A stretch of 14,444 nt of DNA, from NCBI GenBank assembly GCA_050255995.1, contig JBFWIM010000039.1:1-14444 (forward strand). Reading direction: 5' to 3'. The stretch is from Intestinibacillus sp050255995 (GTDB taxonomy: Bacteria; Bacillota; Clostridia; Oscillospirales; Butyricicoccaceae). Position numbers and translations under genes: made by a program. Within the stretch, counting starts at the first letter, position 1. Each line of letters starts with the position of its first letter. Positions 8,105-14,125 of this stretch are shown here, in pieces. Below the pieces are notes generated by a model that did no database searches, was not told where the DNA came from, and saw only the letters and a program-made list of their open reading frames with translations.

Positions 8105-8977
8105 ATGCAAAAAGAGGGTTCCTCTGCCGGTTGGGCGCGCGAATGCAAGCGGATGCTGCTCGTTATCGCCGCTTCGGTGGTCATGGCGCTCAATATCCGG
8201 AGTTTTGTAGATGCAGGCGGCCTGTTTCCGGGTGGCTTTAACGGCCTGACGTTGCTCATCCAACGCATCGCCGCACGTTATGCCGGGCTGGCGCTGCCGT
8301 TTACCGCCGTCAATGTGGCGCTGAACGCAATTCCCGCGGTCGGCAGTTTCCGCTATATCGGGAAACGCTTTACGGTGTATTCCTGCGGGATGATTGTGCT
8401 GACCGGCGTGCTGACCGACCTGCTGCCCGCCATCCCGCTGACGAACGACGTACTGCTGATCTGCATTTTCGGCGGTCTGATCAACGGATTTGCCATCAGT
8501 CTGTGCCTGATGGCCGGCGCAACGAGCGGCGGTACGGACTTCATCGCTGTCGCGCTGTCGCGGCAGCGTAATCTGGATGCCTGGAATTATATTTTCATGG
8601 CGAACGTCGTTCTTCTGCTCGTGGCAGGATATCTGTTCGGCTGGGATAAGGCGCTCTATTCGATCATTTTTCAGTACGCCTCTACCGAGCTTGTCCGCAA
8701 ACTCAACCTGCGTTACCAACGGGTCACGCTGTTTATCATCACCAGCCAGACGGACTCGGTGTATCAGCAGATCCGCAGCACGCATCACGGCGCGACGCTG
8801 TTCCATGGCGTGGGGCTGTATAACGGAGAGGAGCGCACAATGCTGTATACGGTGATCACAAAGGATCAGGTGAAGCCCATTCTCCGGCAGGTGCGGGCCG
8901 TCGATCCGAACGCGTTCATCAACCGGATCCGTACCGACCAGGTGAGCGGAAACTTTTATCAGCAGCCGAATTCATAA
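8105..8977 (+). CDS. YitT-family membrane protein (DUF161 plus DUF2179)
   Basis: This is a polytopic membrane protein of unknown biochemical function, common in several paralogues per genome in Bacillota. The 290 residues match the family. About five to six hydrophobic segments lie in the first 210 residues, with the family motifs GGLFPGGFNGL near 39-49 and AGATSGGTDFI near 138-148. A soluble C-terminal DUF2179 domain spans about 215-285 (TLFIITSQTDSVYQQI, ATLFHGVGLYNGEERTMLYTVI). AGGAGAGAG lies 5 nt before the ATG at 8105. It is monocistronic, diverges from recQ, and is closed by a strong terminator. The role is unknown beyond family membership. Confidence 0.93.
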   Translation: MQKEGSSAGWARECKRMLLVIAASVVMALNIRSFVDAGGLFPGGFNGLTLLIQRIAARYAGLALPFTAVNVALNAIPAVGSFRYIGKRFTVYSCGMIVLTGVLTDLLPAIPLTNDVLLICIFGGLINGFAISLCLMAGATSGGTDFIAVALSRQRNLDAWNYIFMANVVLLLVAGYLFGWDKALYSIIFQYASTELVRKLNLRYQRVTLFIITSQTDSVYQQIRSTHHGATLFHGVGLYNGEERTMLYTVITKDQVKPILRQVRAVDPNAFINRIRTDQVSGNFYQQPNS

Positions 8978-9003
8978 GACACATGTTGAATCATGCCGGT
9001 TTG

Positions 9004-9041
9004 GGCCGCAGGCGGGATACCCCGCCTGCGGCCTTGTTTTT
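9004..9041 (+). terminator. Intrinsic terminator of the YitT-family gene
   Basis: A perfect 13-bp GC-rich stem GGCCGCAGGCGGG/CCCGCCTGCGGCC (9004-9016 with 9021-9033) with a 4-nt loop is followed by TTGTTTTT. Confidence 0.95.
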
Positions 9042-9065
9042 AAAATTATTTATGATTTTTATAAA

Positions 9066-9110
9066 TATGTTGCATTTACAACATACAAAGCGAAACGAGT
9101 GCCGTATACT
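9066..9110 (+). promoter_or_regulatory. Fe-S operon promoter with CRP/FNR-type palindrome
   Basis: The palindrome TATGTTG-N6-CAACATA (9066-9072 with 9079-9085) has the half-site spacing of CRP-family sites (TGTTG-N6-CAACA compared with TGTGA-N6-TCACA). A good -10, TATACT (9105-9110), is paired with a poor -35 (CATACA, 9082-9087), which is typical of activator-dependent promoters. With a start 7 nt after the -10 (9117), the palindrome centre is at -41.5, the class II activator position. The regulator is not encoded in this window. Confidence 0.6.
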
Positions 9111-9149
9111 TGAGCCATAAAGAAAAGAAATGCGAAGGAGACTGTTACG

Positions 9150-9863
9150 ATGATACGAAAAATCATTCAAATTGATGAAGATAAATGCAACGGCTGCGGC
9201 CTGTGCGCAAAAGCGTGCCACGAGGGCGCCATCGGTATGGTGGACGGCAAGGCGAAGCTGCTGCGGGACGATTACTGCGACGGTCTGGGAGACTGTCTGC
9301 CTGCCTGCCCAACCGAAGCGATCGCTTTTGTGGAACGCGAGGCCGCTGAATACGACGAGCAGGCGGTGCTGCGGAACAAAAAAATGAAAATGCAGGCGCA
9401 GGGCGCAACCATTCCACACGGTTGTCCGGGTTCTCAGGCAAGGCAGCTCAGCCGTGCGGCGGAGAGCGTCACAGCGGCCGCGCCGACAGCGGTGGCGGTT
9501 TCCCAGCTGCGGCAGTGGCCGGTACAGATCAAGCTCGCGCCGGTGAACGCGCCCTACTTTGACGGGGCGAACCTGCTGATCGCGGCGGACTGCACGGCGT
9601 ACGCCTACGCGAACTTCCATCAGGACTTTATCCGGAATAAAATTACGCTGATCGGCTGTCCGAAGCTGGACGCGGTAGATTACAGCGAAAAGCTGACCGA
9701 AATCATCAGCCGCAATGAGATCAAAAGCGTGACCGTCGTCCGGATGGAGGTGCCCTGCTGCGGGGGCATTGAGCACGCGGTTAAGACTGCGCTTCAGGCG
9801 AGCGGAAAATTCATTCCCTGGCAGGTCGTCACAATTTCGACTGACGGCAGAGTGCTGGAGTGA
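9150..9863 (+). CDS. Two-[4Fe-4S] ferredoxin-domain protein, unknown partner
   Basis: This is a probable cytoplasmic electron-transfer or redox-sensing protein. An N-terminal 2[4Fe-4S] module covers residues 1-60: C13, C16, C19 and C23 (CNGCGLCAKAC), then C43, C49 and C53 (CDGLGDCLPACP), with the longer C-x5-C spacing in the second motif. About 60-120 is a low-complexity, Ala/Gln-rich linker that includes HGCPGS at 90-95. The rest is an alpha/beta domain with two further conserved-looking Cys spots, IGCPK and VPCCGGIEH, which could bind another cofactor. The ATG at 9150 has AAGGAG upstream. It heads an operon with a small ferredoxin and a cupin, behind a CRP/FNR-like operator. Proteins of this type often sit near hybrid-cluster or rubrerythrin genes in Clostridia, but no such gene is visible here. 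The reaction is unknown. Confidence 0.85.
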   Translation: MIRKIIQIDEDKCNGCGLCAKACHEGAIGMVDGKAKLLRDDYCDGLGDCLPACPTEAIAFVEREAAEYDEQAVLRNKKMKMQAQGATIPHGCPGSQARQLSRAAESVTAAAPTAVAVSQLRQWPVQIKLAPVNAPYFDGANLLIAADCTAYAYANFHQDFIRNKITLIGCPKLDAVDYSEKLTEIISRNEIKSVTVVRMEVPCCGGIEHAVKTALQASGKFIPWQVVTISTDGRVLE

Positions 9864-9936
9864 ATTTTTCCGGGTAATTCAGGGAAAACTTACAAAACAG
9901 TTGCCGGTCTGAAATTCCGGCAGAAAGGAGAACGTT

Positions 9937-10122
9937 ATGAAGTTTTTTGTCAATGACGCGTGCATCGGCTGCGGCCTGTGCGCGGGCGTTTGTCCGGAGG
10001 TCTTTTCCATGACCGACGACGGCGTCGCGGTAGCAATCCCGGACGATGCGCCGGCCGCCGTGGAAGAGCAGGCCAAGGAAGCCCAGTCGGGCTGCCCTGT
10101 AAACGCCATCGAAGACGCGTGA
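9937..10122 (+). CDS. Small single-[4Fe-4S] ferredoxin
   Basis: This is a 61-residue soluble electron carrier. C9, C12 and C15 (CIGCGLC) with C53 (GCPVNAI) can ligate one [4Fe-4S] cluster. C19 is present, but a second cluster motif is absent, so it is a mono-cluster ferredoxin of the Thermotoga type rather than the clostridial 2[4Fe-4S] type. The sequence is acidic, as usual for ferredoxins. AAGGAG precedes the ATG at 9937 by 6-7 nt. It lies 73 nt after the two-cluster protein, with a small GCCGG/CCGGC hairpin in between, and 17 nt before the cupin gene, so the three are probably cotranscribed. It likely exchanges electrons with a neighbour or a distant reductase; the partner is not identifiable. 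Confidence 0.92.
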   Translation: MKFFVNDACIGCGLCAGVCPEVFSMTDDGVAVAIPDDAPAAVEEQAKEAQSGCPVNAIEDA

Positions 10123-10139
10123 CATAAGGAGGCGATTTC

Positions 10140-10514
10140 GTGAAATATCCCTATTTGAAAAACATCCCGCACGAGGAAACCCTCTCCCTGGCCTCACTGG
10201 TGGAAGCCCAGGCGGGTCAGGTCGTCAGCAAGACGCTGGCGCAGAACTCGGCGGTCAGTATCACGCTGTTCGCCTTTGACAAAGGAGAGGAGATCAGCTC
10301 CCACGACTCCAGCGGCGACGCGCTGGTCACCGTATTGGAAGGCGAGGGGCAACTGACCGTGGACGGGAAGGAACACGTGCTGCACGCGGGAGAATCGCTC
10401 GTTATGCCGGCGAAAAAGCCGCACGCGGTCTTTGCAAAGGAACGGTTTAAAATGATGCTGACGGTTGTGTTTCCGGCGCGTGAAGCCAATGAGGACGCTT
10501 CCCCTGCCGGGTAA
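10140..10514 (+). CDS. Cupin-domain protein
   Basis: This 124-residue single-domain beta-barrel protein of the cupin_2 type is of unknown function. Cupin motif 1 lies near residues 49-70 (GEEISSHDSSGDALVTVLEG) and motif 2 near 83-97 (AGESLVMPAKKPHAV). Of the classical metal ligands, H55 and H95 are present, but the second His and the Glu of motif 1 appear replaced (D56 to D60 region), so metal binding is uncertain. Start is GTG at 10140, fixed by AAGGAGG 7 nt upstream; there is no ATG alternative nearby. It follows the ferredoxin by 17 nt and ends in a terminator, completing the Fe-S/ferredoxin/cupin operon. It could be a small-molecule sensor or a redox-linked accessory protein. Confidence 0.88.
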   Translation: MKYPYLKNIPHEETLSLASLVEAQAGQVVSKTLAQNSAVSITLFAFDKGEEISSHDSSGDALVTVLEGEGQLTVDGKEHVLHAGESLVMPAKKPHAVFAKERFKMMLTVVFPAREANEDASPAG

Positions 10515-10552
10515 GCAATTCCGTATCATTGCCCGAGAGCACGACGGACGAA

Positions 10553-10581
10553 GCACGGAAACCAGGTTTCCGTGCTTTTTT
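10553..10581 (+). terminator. Intrinsic terminator of the Fe-S/ferredoxin/cupin operon
   Basis: The stem GCACGGAAA/TTTCCGTGC (10553-10561 with 10567-10575) with a 5-nt loop is followed by six T residues. Confidence 0.93.
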
Positions 10582-10624
10582 ATGCGCTCAAACGATTTTT
10601 CTGTTGCGAAAACCGGCAAAAAGC

Positions 10625-10654
10625 TTGACAGGATACGACGGGTTGTGGTACACT
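10625..10654 (+). promoter_or_regulatory. Promoter of the ABC-F leader and gene
   Basis: A consensus TTGACA (10625-10630) and TACACT (10649-10654) are separated by 18 bp, giving an expected start near 10661. That leaves a leader of about 190 nt before the ABC-F start codon, unusually long for this window. Confidence 0.8.
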
Positions 10655-10660
10655 GCTCGC

Positions 10661-10852
10661 GTATTCTGATGAAATGAGGTCTGTGCAGAGCTATGCGCCA
10701 GTAAGGAACCGAACGTTTTTGATAGGGCAAACCACAGGGTTGCTCTGTTCGGTTGCGCGTTTTTATCTGCACGGCGGCGGGTCTATGGGATCCGTGTGTT
10801 TTGCTGCGGTAAAAATCCCTCCCGGACAGGGCCTGTTCGGGAGGGATTTTTT
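10661..10852 (+). promoter_or_regulatory. Putative attenuator leader controlling the ABC-F gene
   Basis: Four segments can pair in mutually exclusive ways. Segment 1 (10707-10714, AACCGAAC) pairs with segment 2 (10747-10754, GTTCGGTT), extended by a 7-bp inner stem (10724-10730 with 10740-10746). Segment 2 (10742-10752) can instead pair over 11 bp, two of them G-U, with segment 3 (10822-10832). Segment 3 otherwise forms a terminator with segment 4 (see the terminator at 10811-10852). The octamer CTGTTCGG occurs in both segment 2 and segment 4. Tiny upstream ORFs occur at 10669 (MK), 10674 (68 codons, running past the ABC-F start) and 10693 (MRQ). A ribosome held at the MRQ stop would cover segment 1 and favour read-through. 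This is the design known for several antibiotic-inducible ABC-F genes; function here is inferred. Confidence 0.6.
10811..10852 (+). terminator. Leader terminator immediately before the ABC-F start codon, burying its ribosome binding site
   Basis: A 14-bp stem (10816-10829 with 10833-10846, one G-U, 3-nt loop) is followed by six T residues that run straight into the ATG at 10853. The 3' arm contains GGGAGGG, the only ribosome binding site of the ABC-F gene. When folded, the hairpin should stop transcription and also hide the site from ribosomes. Confidence 0.85.
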
Positions 10853-12472
10853 ATGTTGCTGTATGAAGCAAATCATTTGAGCGCGCACGTTGGCGTGCAG
10901 GAACTTTTTTCGATTGCGCATCTGGCGATCACGTCCGGTGACCGCATCGGCCTTGTCGGCCGCAACGGTGCGGGAAAATCAACGCTGCTGCGTGTGCTTT
11001 CCGGTGAACGGGCGGCGGATGGCGGGGAGGTCGTGAAGCGGTGCGGGACCGCTGTCATCCGGCAGGACGGAGAGACGGGGGACGAAAGCGACGCGCGGCT
11101 GCGGAGCCTGCTGGGGCTGCGCGCTTCGGCAGTGCGGAGCGGCGGCGAGCGCACGCGGCTCGCTATCGCGTCGGCATTTTCGGCACGCACGCCGCTGCTG
11201 CTCGCGGACGAACCGACGACCAACCTGGATCTCTCCGGCGTGGAGACGCTGCAAAAGCTGCTGCTTACGTACAAGGGCGTGCTGGTGCTGGTCTCGCACG
11301 ACCGCGCGCTGCTCGACGCGGTGTGCACGCAGATCTGGGAGTTAGAGGACGGCGCGCTGCGCGTATTCCCCGGCACGTATTCGGACTGGATGGAGCAGAA
11401 GCGGCGTGAGCGCGATTTCGCGCAATCCGAATATGAAAAGTACACGGCGGAAAAAAAGCGGCTGTCCGGGGAGATGCGCAGCATCCGGCAGGAGGCGCGC
11501 GGTCTGCGTACCCCGCCCCGCGGTATGAGCCCGAGCGAAGCAAAGCTGATCGGCGCGGCGGAGGCGGCGCAGAGTGCGCAGCGCCATCTGCAGAACCGCG
11601 CGAAACAGCTGCAAAAGCGGATTGCGCACATGGAGGTCAGGGAACGCCCGCGCGACCTGCCGGAAATCTCCATGCCGCTTGGCGATCCGCGTCCGGTAAA
11701 AGCGAAAACGGCCGCGCAGGTGGAGCATGTGACCGTGCAGTATGGGTCTCGCACAGTGCTCCGGGATGCGGCGCTGCGCCTGCCGACCGGCTCGCGCACC
11801 GTCCTGCTCGGCGACAACGGCGTGGGAAAATCCACGCTGGTGCGCGCGCTTATAGAACAGGGGCGCTTTGCCGAGGGCGTGCGGGTCGGCTATTTTTCAC
11901 AGGGGCACGAAACGCTGGATGCCGCAAAGACCGTGCTGGAAAATGCCCGGGCGCAGTCCGACCTGCCGGAGCATGTCGTGCGCACGATCCTTGCGAACCT
12001 GTACCTGGGCGAGCGGGAAATCGGCAAGCCGGTTTCGGTGCTGTCCGGCGGGGAGCGCGCGAAAGTCATGCTGGCGCGGCTGCTTGCCGCGCGGGTGCAT
12101 CTGCTGGTGCTCGACGAGCCGACCAACCATCTGGATCTCTATACGCTCGAGGCGCTTGAGGAGCTGCTCCGGCAATGGCAGGGCACGCTTCTTGTCGTTA
12201 CGCATGACCGCACGCTGACCGCGCAAATCGCAGACCGGCTGGTCTTCGTAAAGGACGGCCGGGCGACGGCGTTTGAGGGCGGTCTTGCGGACTGGGAGGC
12301 GGAACAGCGCCGGCTCACCCGTCCGCGCGACCACCGCGCAGAGCGGCGCGCCCTGCTGGAGGTGCGCATGGCCGCCATCAACGCGCGGCTGTCCTGCCCG
12401 CGGAAGGGGGACGATCCCGAAGCGCTGCGGCGCGAATGGGAGCGGCTGCTCGCGGAATGCCGGAGCCTGTAG
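10853..12472 (+). CDS. ABC-F ATPase, probable ribosomal protection (antibiotic resistance) type
   Basis: This cytoplasmic protein has twin ATPase domains and no membrane domain; ABC-F proteins bind the ribosomal E site and dislodge antibiotics or rescue stalled ribosomes. NBD1 has Walker A GRNGAGKST at 36-44, signature SGGER at 96-100 and Walker B LLLADE at 115-120. NBD2 has GDNGVGKST at 320-328, LSGGER at 397-402 and LLVLDE at 417-422. A charged, helical linker at about 190-285 corresponds to the P-site interaction motif. The Walker A-to-signature interval in NBD1 is only about 50 residues, as in VmlR/Vga/Msr-type resistance factors rather than EttA-type ones. The ATG at 10853 (539 residues) is chosen because GGGAGGG lies 7 nt upstream and MLLYEANHLS is a normal ABC-F beginning. 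The attenuator leader supports a resistance role; the drug class cannot be told. Confidence 0.88.
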   Translation: MLLYEANHLSAHVGVQELFSIAHLAITSGDRIGLVGRNGAGKSTLLRVLSGERAADGGEVVKRCGTAVIRQDGETGDESDARLRSLLGLRASAVRSGGERTRLAIASAFSARTPLLLADEPTTNLDLSGVETLQKLLLTYKGVLVLVSHDRALLDAVCTQIWELEDGALRVFPGTYSDWMEQKRRERDFAQSEYEKYTAEKKRLSGEMRSIRQEARGLRTPPRGMSPSEAKLIGAAEAAQSAQRHLQNRAKQLQKRIAHMEVRERPRDLPEISMPLGDPRPVKAKTAAQVEHVTVQYGSRTVLRDAALRLPTGSRTVLLGDNGVGKSTLVRALIEQGRFAEGVRVGYFSQGHETLDAAKTVLENARAQSDLPEHVVRTILANLYLGEREIGKPVSVLSGGERAKVMLARLLAARVHLLVLDEPTNHLDLYTLEALEELLRQWQGTLLVVTHDRTLTAQIADRLVFVKDGRATAFEGGLADWEAEQRRLTRPRDHRAERRALLEVRMAAINARLSCPRKGDDPEALRREWERLLAECRSL

Positions 12473-12492
12473 GTGAACGCAAAAGGCGGCGA

Positions 12493-12521
12493 TTGCAGTA
12501 CCGGCGGGGAGGTGCTATACT
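12493..12521 (+). promoter_or_regulatory. Promoter of the MATE transporter gene
   Basis: TTGCAG (12493-12498) and TATACT (12516-12521) are separated by 17 bp, with an extended -10 TG at 12513-12514. The expected start near 12528 favours the GTG at 12560 as the first codon. The gene can therefore be expressed independently of ABC-F read-through. Confidence 0.7.
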
Positions 12522-12559
12522 GTAAATAGAAAGTAAGCATGCATAGGGAGGAAACGAAG

Positions 12560-13912
12560 GTGGAGAAAGCTGTGGCGGAGCGCCGTCTCTTTACAAACGG
12601 TCAGCTGCGCCGCTTGATCATTCCGCTTGTTATAGAACAGACCCTTGCGGTCACGGTCGGCATGGCGGATGTGATTATGGTGTCCTCGGTGGGAGAGGCT
12701 GCGGTTTCGGGCGTCTCTCTCGTCGATATGATCAATATGCTGATCATCAATGTTTTTGCGGCGCTGGCAACCGGCGGCGCGGTGGTCGCGGCGCAGCTGA
12801 TTGGCGCGCAGGAACGTGACCGCGCCTGCCATTCGGCAAAGCAGCTGCTTGTCGTCGTCAGCGTAATTTCCCTTGCGGTTATGGGATTGTCCCTCGCGTT
12901 CCGCGCACCGCTTTTGCGGCTGCTGTTTGGCGAGATTGCGCCGGACGTCATGCAAAACGCCATGATATATTTCCTGCTGTCCGCGCTGTCCTATCCTTTT
13001 CTCGCGGTTTACAACGCCAGCGCCGCCCTGTTCCGCGCGCAGGGCAATTCGCGGGTTTCCATGCAGGTCGCCATTGTCTTTAACCTGATGAATGTCGGCG
13101 GCAACGCCGTGTTTATCTACGGGTTCGGCATGGGCGCGGCGGGCGCGGCGCTGTCCTCGCTCATTGCCCGTGCGGCGGGGGCGGTCATCATGACCACGCT
13201 GCTGCGGCGTCCGGAAAACCTGGTCACAATCGGCGGGAAAGGCAGCTTCCGGCCGGATCCGGGCATGATTGGACGGATTCTGAATATCGGCGTGCCGAAC
13301 GGGCTGGAAAACAGCATGTTCCAGCTCGGCAGGATTCTGGTTGTGGGCATCATCGCGGCTTTTGGCACGACCCAGATTGCGGCGAACGCGGTCGCGAACA
13401 ATTTTGACTCGCTCGGCTGCCTACCCGGACAGGCGCTCAGCCTCGCCATCATTACAGTGGTCGGCCAGTGCATCGGCGCACGGGATTATGAACAGGCGCG
13501 CTACTATGCCCGAAAGCTCATGAAAATCGCCTATATCATCATGATTGCGCTCAACATCGTCATTTTGGCCACGCTGCCGCTGACGCTCAGGCTGTATAAC
13601 CTTTCGCCCGAAACCATGCGTCTGGCGACGATCTTAATTTTTATTCACGATGGCTGCGCCATGCTGCTGTGGCCGGCGTCATTTACGCTGCCCAACGTGC
13701 TGCGCGCCGCAAACGACGTGCGCTTTGCCATGGCGGTCTCGATTTTCTCGATGTGGGTGTTCCGCTGTTTGTTTGGGTATGTTCTGGGTTCTCGATTCGG
13801 CCTGGGCGCAATCGGCGTTTGGGTGGCTATGGTCATGGATTGGATATTCCGGGCGTCGGTGTTTGTCTGGCGATACTGGAGCGGCCGATGGACCCGGCAT
13901 AAAATTGAATAA
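12560..13912 (+). CDS. MATE-family multidrug/toxin efflux transporter
   Basis: This integral membrane antiporter exports organic cations or drugs in exchange for Na+ or H+. The 450 residues and about 12 hydrophobic segments match the family, as do the two-fold pattern of the N- and C-terminal halves and typical stretches such as ADVIMVSSVGEAAVSGVSLV (near 36-55), GGNAVFIYGFGMGAAGAAL in the middle, and NVLRAANDVRFAM late in the protein. I chose the GTG at 12560 because AGGGAGGA (12544-12551) sits about 8 nt upstream; the in-frame ATG at 12539 would place that site inside the coding region and lacks its own. It lies 87 nt downstream of the ABC-F gene with its own promoter and is closed by a terminator. 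Substrates are unknown. Confidence 0.93.
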   Translation: MEKAVAERRLFTNGQLRRLIIPLVIEQTLAVTVGMADVIMVSSVGEAAVSGVSLVDMINMLIINVFAALATGGAVVAAQLIGAQERDRACHSAKQLLVVVSVISLAVMGLSLAFRAPLLRLLFGEIAPDVMQNAMIYFLLSALSYPFLAVYNASAALFRAQGNSRVSMQVAIVFNLMNVGGNAVFIYGFGMGAAGAALSSLIARAAGAVIMTTLLRRPENLVTIGGKGSFRPDPGMIGRILNIGVPNGLENSMFQLGRILVVGIIAAFGTTQIAANAVANNFDSLGCLPGQALSLAIITVVGQCIGARDYEQARYYARKLMKIAYIIMIALNIVILATLPLTLRLYNLSPETMRLATILIFIHDGCAMLLWPASFTLPNVLRAANDVRFAMAVSIFSMWVFRCLFGYVLGSRFGLGAIGVWVAMVMDWIFRASVFVWRYWSGRWTRHKIE

Positions 13913-13918
13913 ATATAC

Positions 13919-13942
13919 GGCGGGAGTCAATCCCGCCTTTTT
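13919..13942 (+). terminator. Intrinsic terminator of the MATE gene
   Basis: The stem GGCGGGA/TCCCGCC (13919-13925 with 13931-13937) with a 5-nt loop is followed by five T residues, just after the MATE stop codon. Confidence 0.92.
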
Positions 13943-14021
13943 CCATTTCTGAAAAAAACAGAATATGCACTCAAAAAAGTTCAAAATCATTCATTTTAAT
14001 GTCGATTTTGGCGTAACAACG

Positions 14022-14030
14022 TGGTATAAT
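14022..14030 (+). promoter_or_regulatory. Extended -10 promoter of the NSS symporter
   Basis: TGG-TATAAT (14022-14030) is a perfect -10 with the TGn extension; the -35 region (TCGATT at 14002-14007) is poor. The expected start is near 14037, leaving a leader of about 89 nt before the TTG codon. Confidence 0.7.
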
Positions 14031-14036
14031 ATTATT

Positions 14037-14125
14037 ACCTTTTTGCGGAGACAGCCCGGCGGCAAAGCCGGAAAAAAGGGAGTAATAAATTGCCGGCCCG
14101 GGGCCGGCAAAGTGGAGGTAGGAAT
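14037..14125 (+). promoter_or_regulatory. Structured 5' leader of the NSS symporter
   Basis: Hairpin A pairs CCGGC/GCCGG (14056-14060 with 14067-14071) and is followed by an A run. Hairpin B is a perfect 9-bp stem TTGCCGGCC/GGCCGGCAA (14090-14098 with 14102-14110), 3 nt before the GGAGGT ribosome binding site. The 5' arm of hairpin B can also pair over 6 bp with 14060-14065 in hairpin A, so two folds are possible. I do not recognise a known riboswitch; it may simply be a stabilising or translation-tuning leader. Confidence 0.4.

Noticed and set aside
8036..8806. Minus-strand reading frame of 256 codons opposite the YitT-family gene
   Set aside because: His/Gln/Arg-rich composition typical of antisense shadows; the plus strand carries a well-formed membrane protein with a ribosome binding site.
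10873..11835. Minus-strand 320-codon reading frame opposite the ABC-F gene
   Set aside because: Ser/Arg/Pro-rich shadow of a clear ABC-F protein with all ATPase motifs.
14056..14071. CCGGC-GGCAAA-GCCGG hairpin as a c-di-GMP riboswitch fragment
   Set aside because: The GCAAAGCC string resembles part of the GEMM-I motif, but the tetraloop/receptor and the second stem are absent and the leader is too short.
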